64,000 bases of DNA, from positions 682,001 to 746,000 of the forward strand of contig CAXXCY010000002.1 in NCBI GenBank assembly GCA_963674895.2, read 5' to 3'. Positions 51,998 to 61,501 of this stretch are shown here, piece by piece (the stretch's first letter is position 1; every line of letters starts with the position of its first letter). The notes under the pieces were generated by a model, which saw only the letters and a list, made by a program, of their open reading frames with translations, made no database searches and was not told where the DNA came from. Origin of the DNA: CAXXOK01 sp963674895 (GTDB taxonomy: Bacteria > Bacillota > Clostridia > Christensenellales > Aristaeellaceae). The translations under genes were made by a program, and so were the position numbers.

Positions 51998-54835
51998 TCT
52001 TGCAGGATAAGCTGATTATTCGCGGCGCGCGCGAACACAACCTGAAAAACATTACGCTGGAAATCCCCCGCGACCGCTTTGTGGTCTTCACGGGCCTGAG
52101 CGGATCGGGCAAGACCAGCCTCGCGTTTGATACCATCTACGCCGAAGGCCAGCGCCGCTACGTGGAAAGCCTGTCGTCCTACGCGCGCATGTTCCTGGGC
52201 AGGATGGACAAACCCGATATCGATTCCATCGAAGGGCTTTCGCCCGCGATCTCCATCGACCAGAAGACCACCAGCCGCAACCCGCGTTCCACCGTGGGCA
52301 CGGTTACGGAGGTCTACGATTACCTGCGCCTGCTCTATGCGCGGGCGGGCATACCGCATTGCCCGCAGTGCGGCAAGGAAATCCGGCAGCAGACCGTCGA
52401 CCAGATGGTGGACCAGATCCTTTTGCAGGAGGAAGGCACGCGCATGCAGGTGCTCGCGCCCGTGGTTCGCGGCCGCAAGGGCGAGCACGAAAAGCTGATG
52501 AAGGACGCCCAAAAGCAGGGCTATGTGCGCGTGGTGATCGACGGCGAGATGTACGAGCTGGACGATACGCCCCAGCTCGACAAGAAGAAAAAGCACGATA
52601 TCAGCATCGTGATCGACCGCCTGATCATCCGCAATTCCGACGATTTTAGGAAGCGCCTGGCCGACAGCCTGGAGACGGCGGCCAAAGCTGCCGAGGGTCT
52701 GGTGCTGATCGACCTGTTTGACAAGGGCACGATGCTGTTTTCGCAGAATTACGCCTGCGCGGACTGCGGCATCTCCATCGAGGAGCTTTCGCCGCGCATG
52801 TTTTCCTTCAACAGCCCCTACGGCGCGTGCCCCGCGTGCGACGGCCTGGGAACGATCCTGCGCATCAGCCCGGATACCATCGTACCCGACCCGTCCAAAA
52901 GCATCAACGAGGGCGCGATTCAGGCGATGGGGTGGAATTTCTCCGATCCGCAGAGCTTCGCCGTGTCCATTTCCCGCGCGCTCGCCAAGAAGTACGGCTT
53001 CAGCCTGGACGCGCCGTATCAGGATTTGCCAAAGGAAGTCGCGAATATCCTGATGTACGGCACGGGCAGCGAAAAGATCACCGTGCACTACGAGAGCGCG
53101 AACGGGCAGGGAAAGTTTACCACGACGTTTGAGGGCGTGATCAACTCGCTGATGCGCCGTTACCGTGAAACCACCTCGGAGGGCATGAAGGCCGCCTACG
53201 AGGAATACATGACCGCAGAACCCTGCGAGGCCTGCGGGGGCAAAAGGCTTCGCAAAGAGGCGCTGGCGGTGACCGTCGGCGGGATGAACGTATCGGACGT
53301 ATCCGATCTCTCCATCGTGAAATCGCGGGAGTTTTTCCGCACCCTGAAGCTCAGCGAAACGCAGAAGATCATCGCCGCCCAGATCCGCAAGGAGATCGAC
53401 GACCGGCTGACGTTTTTGGACAGCGTCGGGCTTTCCTACCTCACGCTCTCGCGCGCCGCGGGCACGCTCTCTGGCGGCGAGGCGCAGCGCATCCGGCTTG
53501 CCACGCAGATCGGCTCCAGCCTCATGGGCGTGCTCTATATTCTGGACGAGCCCTCCATCGGCCTGCACCAGCGGGACAACCATAAGCTGATCGGGACGCT
53601 CAAGCACCTGCGCGATCTGGGGAATACCCTGATCGTCGTCGAGCACGACGAGGAAACCATGCGCGCCGCCGACCACATCGTGGATATCGGGCCCGGCGCG
53701 GGCGTGCACGGCGGCTATGTGATCGCGCAGGGCACGTTCGACGAGATCTGCCAAAACCCGAACTCGCTGACCGGGCAGTACCTCTCGGGGAAGAAATCCA
53801 TCCCCGTGCCCCGGCAAGCGCCGGGAACCTGCGCAATGGCTCACCGTGGAAGGGGCCGCCGAGAACAACCTGAAGAGCATCGACGTCCGCTTCCCCCTGG
53901 GCGTGTTCTGCGTGGTTACGGGCGTAAGCGGCTCGGGCAAGTCCAGCCTCGTGAACGCCATTTTGTACAACCACCTCGCCAAGGTATTGAACCGCGCCAA
54001 AACCCGCGCGGGCAAGTTCGGCGCCATCCGCGGCGCGGAGCAACTGGACAAGATCATCTCCATCGACCAAAGCCCCATCGGGCGCACGCCGCGTTCCAAC
54101 CCCGCCACCTACACTGGGCTGTTCGACCTGATCCGCAACCTCTTCACCATGACGCCCGACGCCAAGGCCAGGGGATATAAGGCCAACCGCTTCTCCTTCA
54201 ACGTCAAGGGCGGGCGCTGCGAGGCGTGCACCGGCGACGGGGTTTTGAAGATCGAGATGCACTTCCTGCCGGATGTCTACGTGCCCTGCGACGTGTGCAA
54301 GGGCAAACGGTATAACCGGGAGACGCTGGAGGTGCGCTACAACGGCAAGAGCATCTACGAAGTGCTGGAGATGACCATCGAGGAAGCGCTGGAGTTCTTT
54401 GAGGCGCACCCGAAGATCGTGAATAAGCTGCAGACGATGTACGACGTAGGGCTCGGGTACCTCAAAATCGGCCAGCCGAGCACCGAGCTTTCGGGCGGCG
54501 AGGCGCAGCGCATCAAGCTCTCCGCCGAATTGAGCCGCCGGGCGACGGGCCGCACCATCTACGTGCTGGACGAGCCCACCACCGGCCTGCACATGGACGA
54601 CGTCGGTAAGCTATTGCAGGTACTGCAGCGGCTGGTGGACAACGGGAACTCCGTGGTGGTGATCGAGCACAACCTGGACGTGATCAAAAACGCCGACTAC
54701 CTGATCGATCTGGGCCCGGAGGGCGGCGACGGCGGCGGCACGGTGATCTGCTCCGGCACACCCGAGGAGGTCGCCGCGTGCGAAAAGAGCTATACGGGGC
54801 AATTTCTGCGCAAGGTGTTGACCCGCAAACCATAA
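51994..54835 (+). CDS. uvrA: Excinuclease ABC subunit A, one apparent +1 frameshift
   Basis: DNA damage recognition ATPase. Seen: Walker A GLSGSGKTSLAFDT, a zinc finger CPQCGKEI, ABC signature LSGGEAQRIRLATQIG, a second zinc module CEACTGDG..CDVCKGKR, a second Walker A GVSGSGKSSLVNA, and the C-terminal signature. Near 53809-53812 (CCCC) one extra C breaks the frame between IPVP and GKRREPAQWLTVEG. Repaired length is about 946 residues, normal for UvrA. Probable sequence error. It starts at ATG overlapping the DUF362 stop. Confidence 0.94.
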
Positions 54836-54892
54836 CGCAATACAATAACAATGATATACAAAAACCCGCCGGACGGGACGGGAGGCATCGGC

Positions 54893-56548
54893 ATGAAACT
54901 GACCTTTCTGGGAGCGGCGCATGAGGTGACGGGCAGCCGTTTTCTTTTGGAGGCGTGCGGGAAGAATTTCCTGATCGACTACGGGATGGAGCAGGGGCTG
55001 GACGTATACGAGAACACGCCCTTGCCGGTACCCGCCTCGTCCGTGGAGGGCGTGTTCCTCACGCACGCGCATATCGACCACAGCGGCTGGCTGCCGCTTT
55101 TGTACAAGCGGGGGTTCCGCGGCCGGATTTTCACCACCGAGGCCACGGAGGACCTGTGCTCCATCATGCTGATGGACTCGGCGCATATCCAGGAGATGGA
55201 GGCTGAGTGGAAATCACGCAAGTCCGCGCGCAAGGGCGAGCCGCCCGAGGAGCCCATCTATACCACGCAGGACGCGGCGGAGACCATCAAGCTGTTCGTC
55301 CCCTGCAAGTACATGACGAGGGTCGACGTGTGCGACGGTATTTCTCTCCGTATGATCGACGTGGGGCATATGCTGGGCTCGGCGTCCATCGAGATCAGCG
55401 TAACCGAGGACGGAAGCACGAAGAAGATCGTCTTTTCCGGCGATATCGGCAACAAGAACCAGCCGCTTCTGCGCGACCCGCGCTATTTTACCGAGTCGGA
55501 TTTCGTGGTGATGGAGAGCACCTACGGCGACCGTTCCCATGGCGCGGTGCCCGACTTTATCGGGACGCTGGTTGAAATCCTGAATACGACGTTCACCCGC
55601 GGCGGCAACGTGGTGATCCCGAGCTTCGCCGTGGGGCGCACGCAAGAGCTTTTATACTTCCTGCGCCAGATCAAGCAGGACGGGCTGATCACCGCGCATC
55701 CGGAGTTTCCCGTGTATGTGGACAGCCCCCTGGCTATCGAGGCGACGCAGATTTTCAAGGAGCACATGTACGAATACATGGACCAGGCAACCGTCGCGCT
55801 GCTGAAACAGGGGATCAATCCCATCAGCTTCGAGGGCTTGAAGGTGGCGCTGACCGCCGATGAAAGTAAGCTTATCAACGAGGATCAGACCCCCAAGGTC
55901 ATCATCTCAGCCAGCGGGATGTGCGACGCGGGCCGCGTGCGCCACCACCTCAAGCACAACCTCTGGCGGCCGGAGTGCACGGTGCTGTTCGTGGGCTACC
56001 AGAGCGTGGGCACGCTCGGGCGTATATTGCAGGACGGCGCGCAGGAGGTGAAGCTGTTCGGCGAAACGATTGGCGTGAAGGCGGAAATCCGGAAGCTCGA
56101 CGGCATCAGCGGCCACGCGGACAACCAGGGACTGATGCAGTGGATCGGCGCGTTCGGGAACACCCCCCGCCACGTGTTCGTCCTGCACGGCGATGACCGG
56201 ATCACCGACCTGTTCGCCGCGCGCATACGCGACGAGCTCGGCCTGCAGGCCACCGCGCCCTACAACGGCGAGAGCTGGGACCTGACGCGTGACGTGATGC
56301 TCAAAGAGGGCAACAAGCAGAAGATCGAGCGCGCGGAGGAAGCGGCCAAACCCAAACCGGCGCAGGAAGAACCCAAGCCTCGGCCGGAAGGGAAAAAGGA
56401 GCCCGAAAGCGCCGCCTACAGCCGCCTGCTGGAGGCCGGCGAGCACATCGCCGAGCTGGTCGGCCAAATGATGCGAAGTTCCAAAAAGAACCAGAATAAA
56501 CTGGCGAGCGCGCTGTTTACGCTTGTCAAACGATACCAAAAGCGATAA
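54893..56548 (+). CDS. MBL-fold/beta-CASP RNA-processing hydrolase
   Basis: 551 residues. The metallo-beta-lactamase signature THAHIDHSGWLP (57-68), GDIGNKNQPL and the beta-CASP/RMMBL region with SASGMCDAGRVRHHLKHNL and DGISGHADNQGLMQW match YsH1-type nucleases. A Lys/Glu/Pro-rich linker (about 480-510) and a final helix end it. Start: ATG 54893 with GGGAGG upstream; the frame is open to 54851. RNA-cleaving activity is inferred from the family. Confidence 0.88.
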   Translation: MKLTFLGAAHEVTGSRFLLEACGKNFLIDYGMEQGLDVYENTPLPVPASSVEGVFLTHAHIDHSGWLPLLYKRGFRGRIFTTEATEDLCSIMLMDSAHIQEMEAEWKSRKSARKGEPPEEPIYTTQDAAETIKLFVPCKYMTRVDVCDGISLRMIDVGHMLGSASIEISVTEDGSTKKIVFSGDIGNKNQPLLRDPRYFTESDFVVMESTYGDRSHGAVPDFIGTLVEILNTTFTRGGNVVIPSFAVGRTQELLYFLRQIKQDGLITAHPEFPVYVDSPLAIEATQIFKEHMYEYMDQATVALLKQGINPISFEGLKVALTADESKLINEDQTPKVIISASGMCDAGRVRHHLKHNLWRPECTVLFVGYQSVGTLGRILQDGAQEVKLFGETIGVKAEIRKLDGISGHADNQGLMQWIGAFGNTPRHVFVLHGDDRITDLFAARIRDELGLQATAPYNGESWDLTRDVMLKEGNKQKIERAEEAAKPKPAQEEPKPRPEGKKEPESAAYSRLLEAGEHIAELVGQMMRSSKKNQNKLASALFTLVKRYQKR

Positions 56549-56565
56549 TACGGGAGGATACGCAG

Positions 56566-58641
56566 ATGACACGGGAAAAGGCGCGAAAGCTTGCCGGCGA
56601 CCTTGTTGCGCAGATGACTCTGGACGAAAAGGCGTCGCAGCTGACCTATCACGCGGCGGCCATCCCGCGCCTGAACGTGCCTGCGTATAACTGGTGGAAC
56701 GAGGCGCTCCACGGCGTGGCCCGCGCGGGCACCGCCACGGTATTTCCGCAGGCGGTCGGCATGGCCGCGGCGTTTGACGACGCGCTGCTTTTCACCGTCG
56801 CCGATACCATTTCCACCGAGATGCGCGCCAAGTACAACATGCAGTCCGCGCTCGGCGACCGCGATATCTACAAGGGTCTTACGGCCTGGTCGCCCAATAT
56901 CAATATCTTCCGCGATCCCCGGTGGGGCCGCGGGCAGGAGACCTATGGCGAGGACCCCTACCTCACCTCCCGGCTGGGCGTCGCGTTCGTCAGGGGCCTG
57001 CAGGGAAACGGCGATACGATGAAGGTCGCCGCGTGCGCCAAGCACTACGCCGTGCACTCGGGCCCCGAGGCTATCCGACATGAGTTCGACGCGGTCGTGA
57101 GCGAGAAGGACCTGCGTGAAACCTATCTGCCCGCGTTCGAGGCGCTGGTCAGGGAGGCGGGCGTGGAAAGCGTGATGGGCGCGTATAACCGCGTGAACGG
57201 CGAGCCCGCCTGCGGCAGCAAAACGCTGCTCCGGGATATCCTGCGGGACGAGTGGGGGTTCCAGGGTCATATCGTCAGCGATTGCTGGGCGATCCTCGAT
57301 TTCCATATGCACCACAAGGTGACCGCCACGGCGACGGAAAGCGCCGCGCTGGCCATGAAATACGGCTGCGATCTCAACTGCGGCAGCGTGTACCTGCAGG
57401 TGCTGGCGGCGCATCAGGAGGGGCTGATCACCGAGGAGCAGATCACAACGGCCTGCGAGCGTCTGATGACCGCGCGGTACATGCTGGGCACGCTGGGCGG
57501 CGGCTCGGAGTACGACGCGATTTCCTGCGACCAGTGCGATACCGATGAAAACGACGCGCTTTCCCGCACGCTTGCCGAGAAGTGCATGGTGCTTTTGCAC
57601 AACGACGGCGTCCTGCCGCTCAACCTTGACAAGCTTGCAAGCGTCGGCGTGATCGGCCCCAACGCCAACAGCGTAGCCTGCCTGGAGGGCAATTACGCGG
57701 GTACGTCCTCCCGCTACGTCACGTACCTGGAGGGCGTCCGCAAGGCATGCGAGGGCAAGGCGCGCGTGTTCTATTCGCAAGGCAGCCACCTGTACAAGAA
57801 GGGCACCAGCGACCTGGCGCTGCCCGACGACCGCCTGGCGGAGGCCGTCGCCGTCGCCAGGCGATGCGACGTGTCGATCCTCTGTTTGGGGCTGGATGCG
57901 ACGCTGGAGGGCGAGGAAGGCGACACAAGCAACGAGTATTCCTCCGGCGACAAGAAGGATTTAAGCCTCCCGCTCTGCCAGCGAAACCTGCTCAAGGCTG
58001 TGATTGCTGCGGGCAAGCCCGTGGTCGTGGTGCTGTCCGCCGGCAGCGCACTGGCAGTGGAAGGCGGCAACGCGCTTTTGCAGGCCTGGTATCCCGGACA
58101 GGCGGGCGGCACGGCGCTGGCAAACCTGCTGTTTGGCCAGGCGTCGCCCAGCGGCAGGCTGCCCGTGACCTTCTACAAAAGCGCGGACGATCTGCCGGCT
58201 TTTGAGGACTACGCCATGGACAACCGCACCTACCGCTACTTTGGGGGCGAAACGCTGTATCCGTTCGGCTACGGGCTGAGCTATACCAAGTATCGATATT
58301 CCGGCGCTTCCTACCGGGACGGCGCGGTGACCGTCACGGTGCAAAACGCCGGAGCCTGCGACGGCGACGAGGTGGTGCAGGTCTATGTGAAGGACCACGA
58401 TTCGCCCTTTGCGGTGAAAAACCACAGCCTGTGCGCCTTCAAGCGCGTCGCGCTTGCGGCGGGTGAAGCAAAAACCGTCGCGCTGCCGGTCGGCCAGAAG
58501 GCTTTCCAGGCCATCGGCGGGGACGGTAAACCGACAAGCCTCGGCAAGCGGTTTACCCTGTATGTCGGCGGCAGCCAGCCCGACCGGCGAAGCGTGGAAT
58601 TGACGGGGCAAAAACCGCTGGAAATCGCCGTGAATATTTGA
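56566..58641 (+). CDS. GH3 family glycoside hydrolase (beta-xylosidase/glucosidase type)
   Basis: 691 residues, no signal peptide. YNWWNEALHGVARAG and DPRWGRGQETYGEDP are the GH3 N-terminal barrel marks, KHYAVHSGPEAIRHEFDA follows, and the nucleophile is Asp239 in GHIVSDCWAI. A C-terminal alpha/beta sandwich and a fibronectin-like end (GDEVVQVYVKD) complete it. NWWNEALHG favours beta-xylosidase-like GH3; exact specificity is not certain. Likely cytoplasmic. Confidence 0.9.
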   Translation: MTREKARKLAGDLVAQMTLDEKASQLTYHAAAIPRLNVPAYNWWNEALHGVARAGTATVFPQAVGMAAAFDDALLFTVADTISTEMRAKYNMQSALGDRDIYKGLTAWSPNINIFRDPRWGRGQETYGEDPYLTSRLGVAFVRGLQGNGDTMKVAACAKHYAVHSGPEAIRHEFDAVVSEKDLRETYLPAFEALVREAGVESVMGAYNRVNGEPACGSKTLLRDILRDEWGFQGHIVSDCWAILDFHMHHKVTATATESAALAMKYGCDLNCGSVYLQVLAAHQEGLITEEQITTACERLMTARYMLGTLGGGSEYDAISCDQCDTDENDALSRTLAEKCMVLLHNDGVLPLNLDKLASVGVIGPNANSVACLEGNYAGTSSRYVTYLEGVRKACEGKARVFYSQGSHLYKKGTSDLALPDDRLAEAVAVARRCDVSILCLGLDATLEGEEGDTSNEYSSGDKKDLSLPLCQRNLLKAVIAAGKPVVVVLSAGSALAVEGGNALLQAWYPGQAGGTALANLLFGQASPSGRLPVTFYKSADDLPAFEDYAMDNRTYRYFGGETLYPFGYGLSYTKYRYSGASYRDGAVTVTVQNAGACDGDEVVQVYVKDHDSPFAVKNHSLCAFKRVALAAGEAKTVALPVGQKAFQAIGGDGKPTSLGKRFTLYVGGSQPDRRSVELTGQKPLEIAVNI

Positions 58642-58691
58642 CATTGCGGAAACCTTGTGGTACGATCCACGGGTAGAACCCAGTGATGGCT

Positions 58692-58879
58692 TCTTCGGGG
58701 AAGGGTGAAAATCCCTATCGGCGGTACAGCCCGCGAACCTTGCAGGCCCAGCCTGTCAGGCCGATTCGGTGGAATTCCGAAGCCGACGGTGAGCGACCAA
58801 AAATCGCGCAGTCCGGATGAGAGAAGAGCAACCTCTGTTTAACCAGCAGTTGCCCCTGATGATGAAACCATCGGGGGCA
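58692..58879 (+). promoter_or_regulatory. FMN riboswitch and adjoining hairpin
   Basis: The RFN aptamer spans 58692-58827: TCTTCGGGGAAGGGTGAAA, CGGCGGTACAGCCCGCGA, the ACCGA/GTGGAATTCC block and AGTCCGGATGAGAGAAGA closing the first stem (TCTTC with GAAGA). A downstream hairpin TGCCCCTGATG/CATCGGGGGCA (58851-58879) has only a short T-poor tail (TTATGT), so terminator strength is doubtful. It controls ribU. Confidence 0.93.
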
Positions 58880-58888
58880 TTATGTATG

Positions 58889-59054
58889 GAGGGGGGATCG
58901 AGGCAATCAGCATTCCCATCTATGGCGGGATTGCACGGCACCTTTGGTTTCATCGAACCTCGCGGTAGCGCTGCTACAGCTTCGGTTCTCTTCTGCCAAA
59001 TCTGCCGCACACTGCCGCCCTATATGGAAACGCGATTGCCTCAATCACCCCTCA
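58889..59054 (+). repeat. MITE-like inverted-repeat element between riboswitch and ribU
   Basis: About 166 bp. The ends GAGGGGGGATCGAGGCAATC and GATTGCCTCAATCACCCCTC are inverted repeats, extending imperfectly for about 40 bases on each side. The core carries GTAGC GCT GCTAC with flanks like those in the element at 19197-19358. No coding capacity. Confidence 0.65.
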
Positions 59055-59072
59055 GAGACGGAGGGTTTCATT

Positions 59073-59693
59073 ATGAGTCAAACAAGCAAGCGCGTATTCT
59101 CAACGTACCAGATCACGGTGATCGCCATATTGGCGGCGATCGGGAGCATCCTGTACAAGTTGGAGTTCGTCGTGTTTCCGGCGGTTCCGTTTTACAAGCT
59201 GGACCTGAGCAACCTGCCCATTCTGCTGGGCACATTCGCGATGGGGCCGGTGATCGGCTCGGTGATCCTGCTGATCAAGTCGGCCGTCGGCCTGTTCACC
59301 ACCACGTCGCAGGGCGTGGGCGAATTGGCGGATTTCCTGCTGGGGCTGACGATGCTCCTGCCGGTTGGGCTTTTGTACCGGCATAAGAAAAGCCGCGGCA
59401 CGGCGATCCTCGGTATGGCCATCGGCGGCGTTCTGGCGACCATCGCGGGCGTGCTGTTAAACTATTTCCTGCTGATTCCGTTCTTTGCCGCGCTGTTCGG
59501 CATGCCGGTGGACGTAATCGTGGGCATGGGCACGAACATGTTCCCCTCGGTGGACAGCCTGTGGAAGTTCGTATGGTTCGTCACCGCACCGTTCAACGTA
59601 ATCAAATGGTCGGCGATCGCGCTGGTGACAGGGCTGATCTACAAACCCCTGTCGCCGATACTGCACGGGAGAAAGAAGTACTGTGTACAATAG
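59073..59693 (+). CDS. ribU: ECF transporter riboflavin S component (RibU)
   Basis: 206 residues with about five to six membrane segments. Seen: QITVIAILAAIGSILYKLEF, DLSNLPILLGTFAMGPVIGS, LLIKSAVGLF and LLGLTMLLPVGLLYRHKK. Together with the upstream FMN riboswitch, riboflavin uptake is likely. The energising EcfT/EcfA parts are elsewhere. The ATG at 59073 has GACGGAGGG before it; the frame further upstream is inside the repeat. Confidence 0.92.
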   Translation: MSQTSKRVFSTYQITVIAILAAIGSILYKLEFVVFPAVPFYKLDLSNLPILLGTFAMGPVIGSVILLIKSAVGLFTTTSQGVGELADFLLGLTMLLPVGLLYRHKKSRGTAILGMAIGGVLATIAGVLLNYFLLIPFFAALFGMPVDVIVGMGTNMFPSVDSLWKFVWFVTAPFNVIKWSAIALVTGLIYKPLSPILHGRKKYCVQ

Positions 59694-59711
59694 GGAAAGA
59701 GGAACGCATGC

Positions 59712-60176
59712 ATGCCGGTGCTGAACACGCATAGCGCGGCGGAAACCAGAGCCCTGGGCGAAGCGCTGGCACAGCAGCTTCTGCCCGGGGACGTGCTGCT
59801 TCTGCAGGGCAACCTGGGCGCGGGCAAGAGCGAGCTGGCGCGCGGCGTCGCCCGCGGGCTGGGCGTTACCGGGCACGTGCCCAGCCCGAGCTTTACCATT
59901 TTGCAGGTGTATGAGGACGGCAGGCTGCCGCTGTACCACTTCGACTGGTACCGGATCGCAAGCGCGGACGAGCTTTACGAGCTCGCGCTGGAGGAATACC
60001 TGTACAGCGAAGGCGTATCCGTGATCGAATGGCCGGACATGGCGCGGGAAGCCGTGCCGGAAACCCACCTGCGCGTCAATATCAGCATCACCGGAGAACA
60101 CGACAGGCAGCTGGGCATCGAACCGATCGGCGGTTTTCACACGCTGGACATTGAAAAACTGGAGGCGCGGCAATGA
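59712..60176 (+). CDS. tsaE: TsaE, tRNA threonylcarbamoyladenosine ATPase
   Basis: 154 residues. The Walker A motif GNLGAGKSELARG (33-45) and the following VPSPSFTILQVYE and YHFDWYRI match TsaE, the ATPase of the t6A complex (with TsaB, TsaC, TsaD). It is directly upstream of tsaB with a 4-base overlap. 19 bases after ribU. Confidence 0.95.
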   Translation: MPVLNTHSAAETRALGEALAQQLLPGDVLLLQGNLGAGKSELARGVARGLGVTGHVPSPSFTILQVYEDGRLPLYHFDWYRIASADELYELALEEYLYSEGVSVIEWPDMAREAVPETHLRVNISITGEHDRQLGIEPIGGFHTLDIEKLEARQ

Positions 60177-60865
60177 TCATTCTGGCTGTGGATACGTCCG
60201 GCCCGGTGTGCGGCGTCGCGATCGCTGAAGATGACCAGGTGGTCTACGAAAGCGCCGCGGTGAACAAGCGTACGCACTCCGCGAGCCTCCTGCCGATGAT
60301 CGACGAGGCGCTGCGCCGTACCGGGCTGACCGTAGGGGATGTGGACCTGTTCGCCGCCGTTACCGGCCCCGGCTCGTTTACGGGCGTGCGTATCGGCGTG
60401 AGCACCGTCAAGGGCATGGCGCACGGCGCGGGCAAGCCCTGCGCGGGCGTGAACGCTTTGCAGGCGCTGGCGGCGGGAATCGCCGGAACCGGCGCGCTGA
60501 TCTGCCCCATCCAGGACGCGCGCGCCGGACAGGTGTACGGCGCGGCATTCACGGGCGGCATGCCGCCAAAGCGCGTGCTTGCCGACCGCGCCGCGAAGCT
60601 CGACGCCTATCTGGACGACGTGGTCCGGTGCGCAGCCGACGGGCAGGCCATCCTGTTTGTCGGCGACGGCGTGCAGACATACCGGGAAGCGATTATAAGC
60701 GCGCTGGGCAGCCGCGCGGCATTCCCGCCCGCGCATGTGGGTTACCTGCGCCCGTCTTCCGCCGCGCTGCTGGCGAGGCTTGAGGCGCCTGTAGACTACC
60801 TCGCGCTGATGCCCTACTACCTGCGCGCGCCGCAGGCCGAGCGCTCCCGTAAAGCAAAGCTATGA
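60173..60865 (+). CDS. tsaB: TsaB, tRNA t6A complex subunit
   Basis: 230 residues. The ASKHA-fold N-terminus AVDTSGPVCGVAI, THSASLLPMIDEAL and the loop VTGPGSFTGVRIGVSTVKG identify TsaB. It forms the t6A-synthesising complex with TsaD and TsaE. Overlaps both neighbours by 4 bases. Confidence 0.95.
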   Translation: MIILAVDTSGPVCGVAIAEDDQVVYESAAVNKRTHSASLLPMIDEALRRTGLTVGDVDLFAAVTGPGSFTGVRIGVSTVKGMAHGAGKPCAGVNALQALAAGIAGTGALICPIQDARAGQVYGAAFTGGMPPKRVLADRAAKLDAYLDDVVRCAADGQAILFVGDGVQTYREAIISALGSRAAFPPAHVGYLRPSSAALLARLEAPVDYLALMPYYLRAPQAERSRKAKL

Positions 60866-61332
60866 TGCTCCGCCGCATGACCAAGGACGACATCAAGGCC
60901 GTGCACGATATCGAGATGCACACCTTTTCCGTGCCGTGGCCGGAAGCGAGCTTCCACCACGAGATGAACGAAAACCCCGCCGCGCGGTACCTGGTCGCCG
61001 TGGACGACGAGGGCCAAATCATGGGCTATGCGGGCGCGTGGATGATTTTCGAGGAGGCGCACATCACCAACATCGCCGTGATGGAATCCTGCCGGGGGCG
61101 GGGAATCGGCACGGCGCTTGCGCAGGCGCTGATCCAGTACGCCGCCAATCTGGGCGTACAGTATATGACGCTGGAAGTGCGTAAAAGTAACCTGGTCGCG
61201 CAGGGGATGTACCGCAAGCTTGGGTTTGAGAAGCTCAGCACCCGGAAGCGGTATTATCCGGATAACGAGGAGGACGCGCTGCTGATGGTGCTCCAGCGCA
61301 TGCCGGAAATCGAAGACGATTTTTCGGAGTGA
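60862..61332 (+). CDS. rimI: RimI, ribosomal-protein alanine acetyltransferase
   Basis: 156 residues. GNAT fold with ITNIAVMESCRGRGIGTALAQALI (acetyl-CoA loop) and LEVRKSNLVAQGMYRKLGFEKLSTRKRYY, the RimI C-terminal pattern. It typically follows tsaB in Firmicutes. Acetylates the N-terminus of S18 in model organisms; the target here is inferred. Confidence 0.92.
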   Translation: MMLRRMTKDDIKAVHDIEMHTFSVPWPEASFHHEMNENPAARYLVAVDDEGQIMGYAGAWMIFEEAHITNIAVMESCRGRGIGTALAQALIQYAANLGVQYMTLEVRKSNLVAQGMYRKLGFEKLSTRKRYYPDNEEDALLMVLQRMPEIEDDFSE

Positions 61333-61409
61333 AGGCACATCGCTGCGCCCGTAAACGATGTGAAGTCTTATAATATAGGGGAAGCGGAACCAGCCGCCGT
61401 TACCATATC

Positions 61410-61438
61410 TTGACATTCTTACGCTCGACTGCTATCAT
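61410..61438 (+). promoter_or_regulatory. Probable promoter of the C69 dipeptidase
   Basis: TTGACA at 61410-61415, a 17-base spacer and TATCAT at 61433-61438, 64 bases upstream of ATG. A hairpin AGCGGTC..GACCGCT lies in the leader at about 61447-61479. Confidence 0.65.
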
Positions 61439-61501
61439 CAAGAAAAAAGCGGTCCGGCTTTCATACGCAGGCCGACCGCTGGATTGTCGGGGTAGAATCA
61501 T

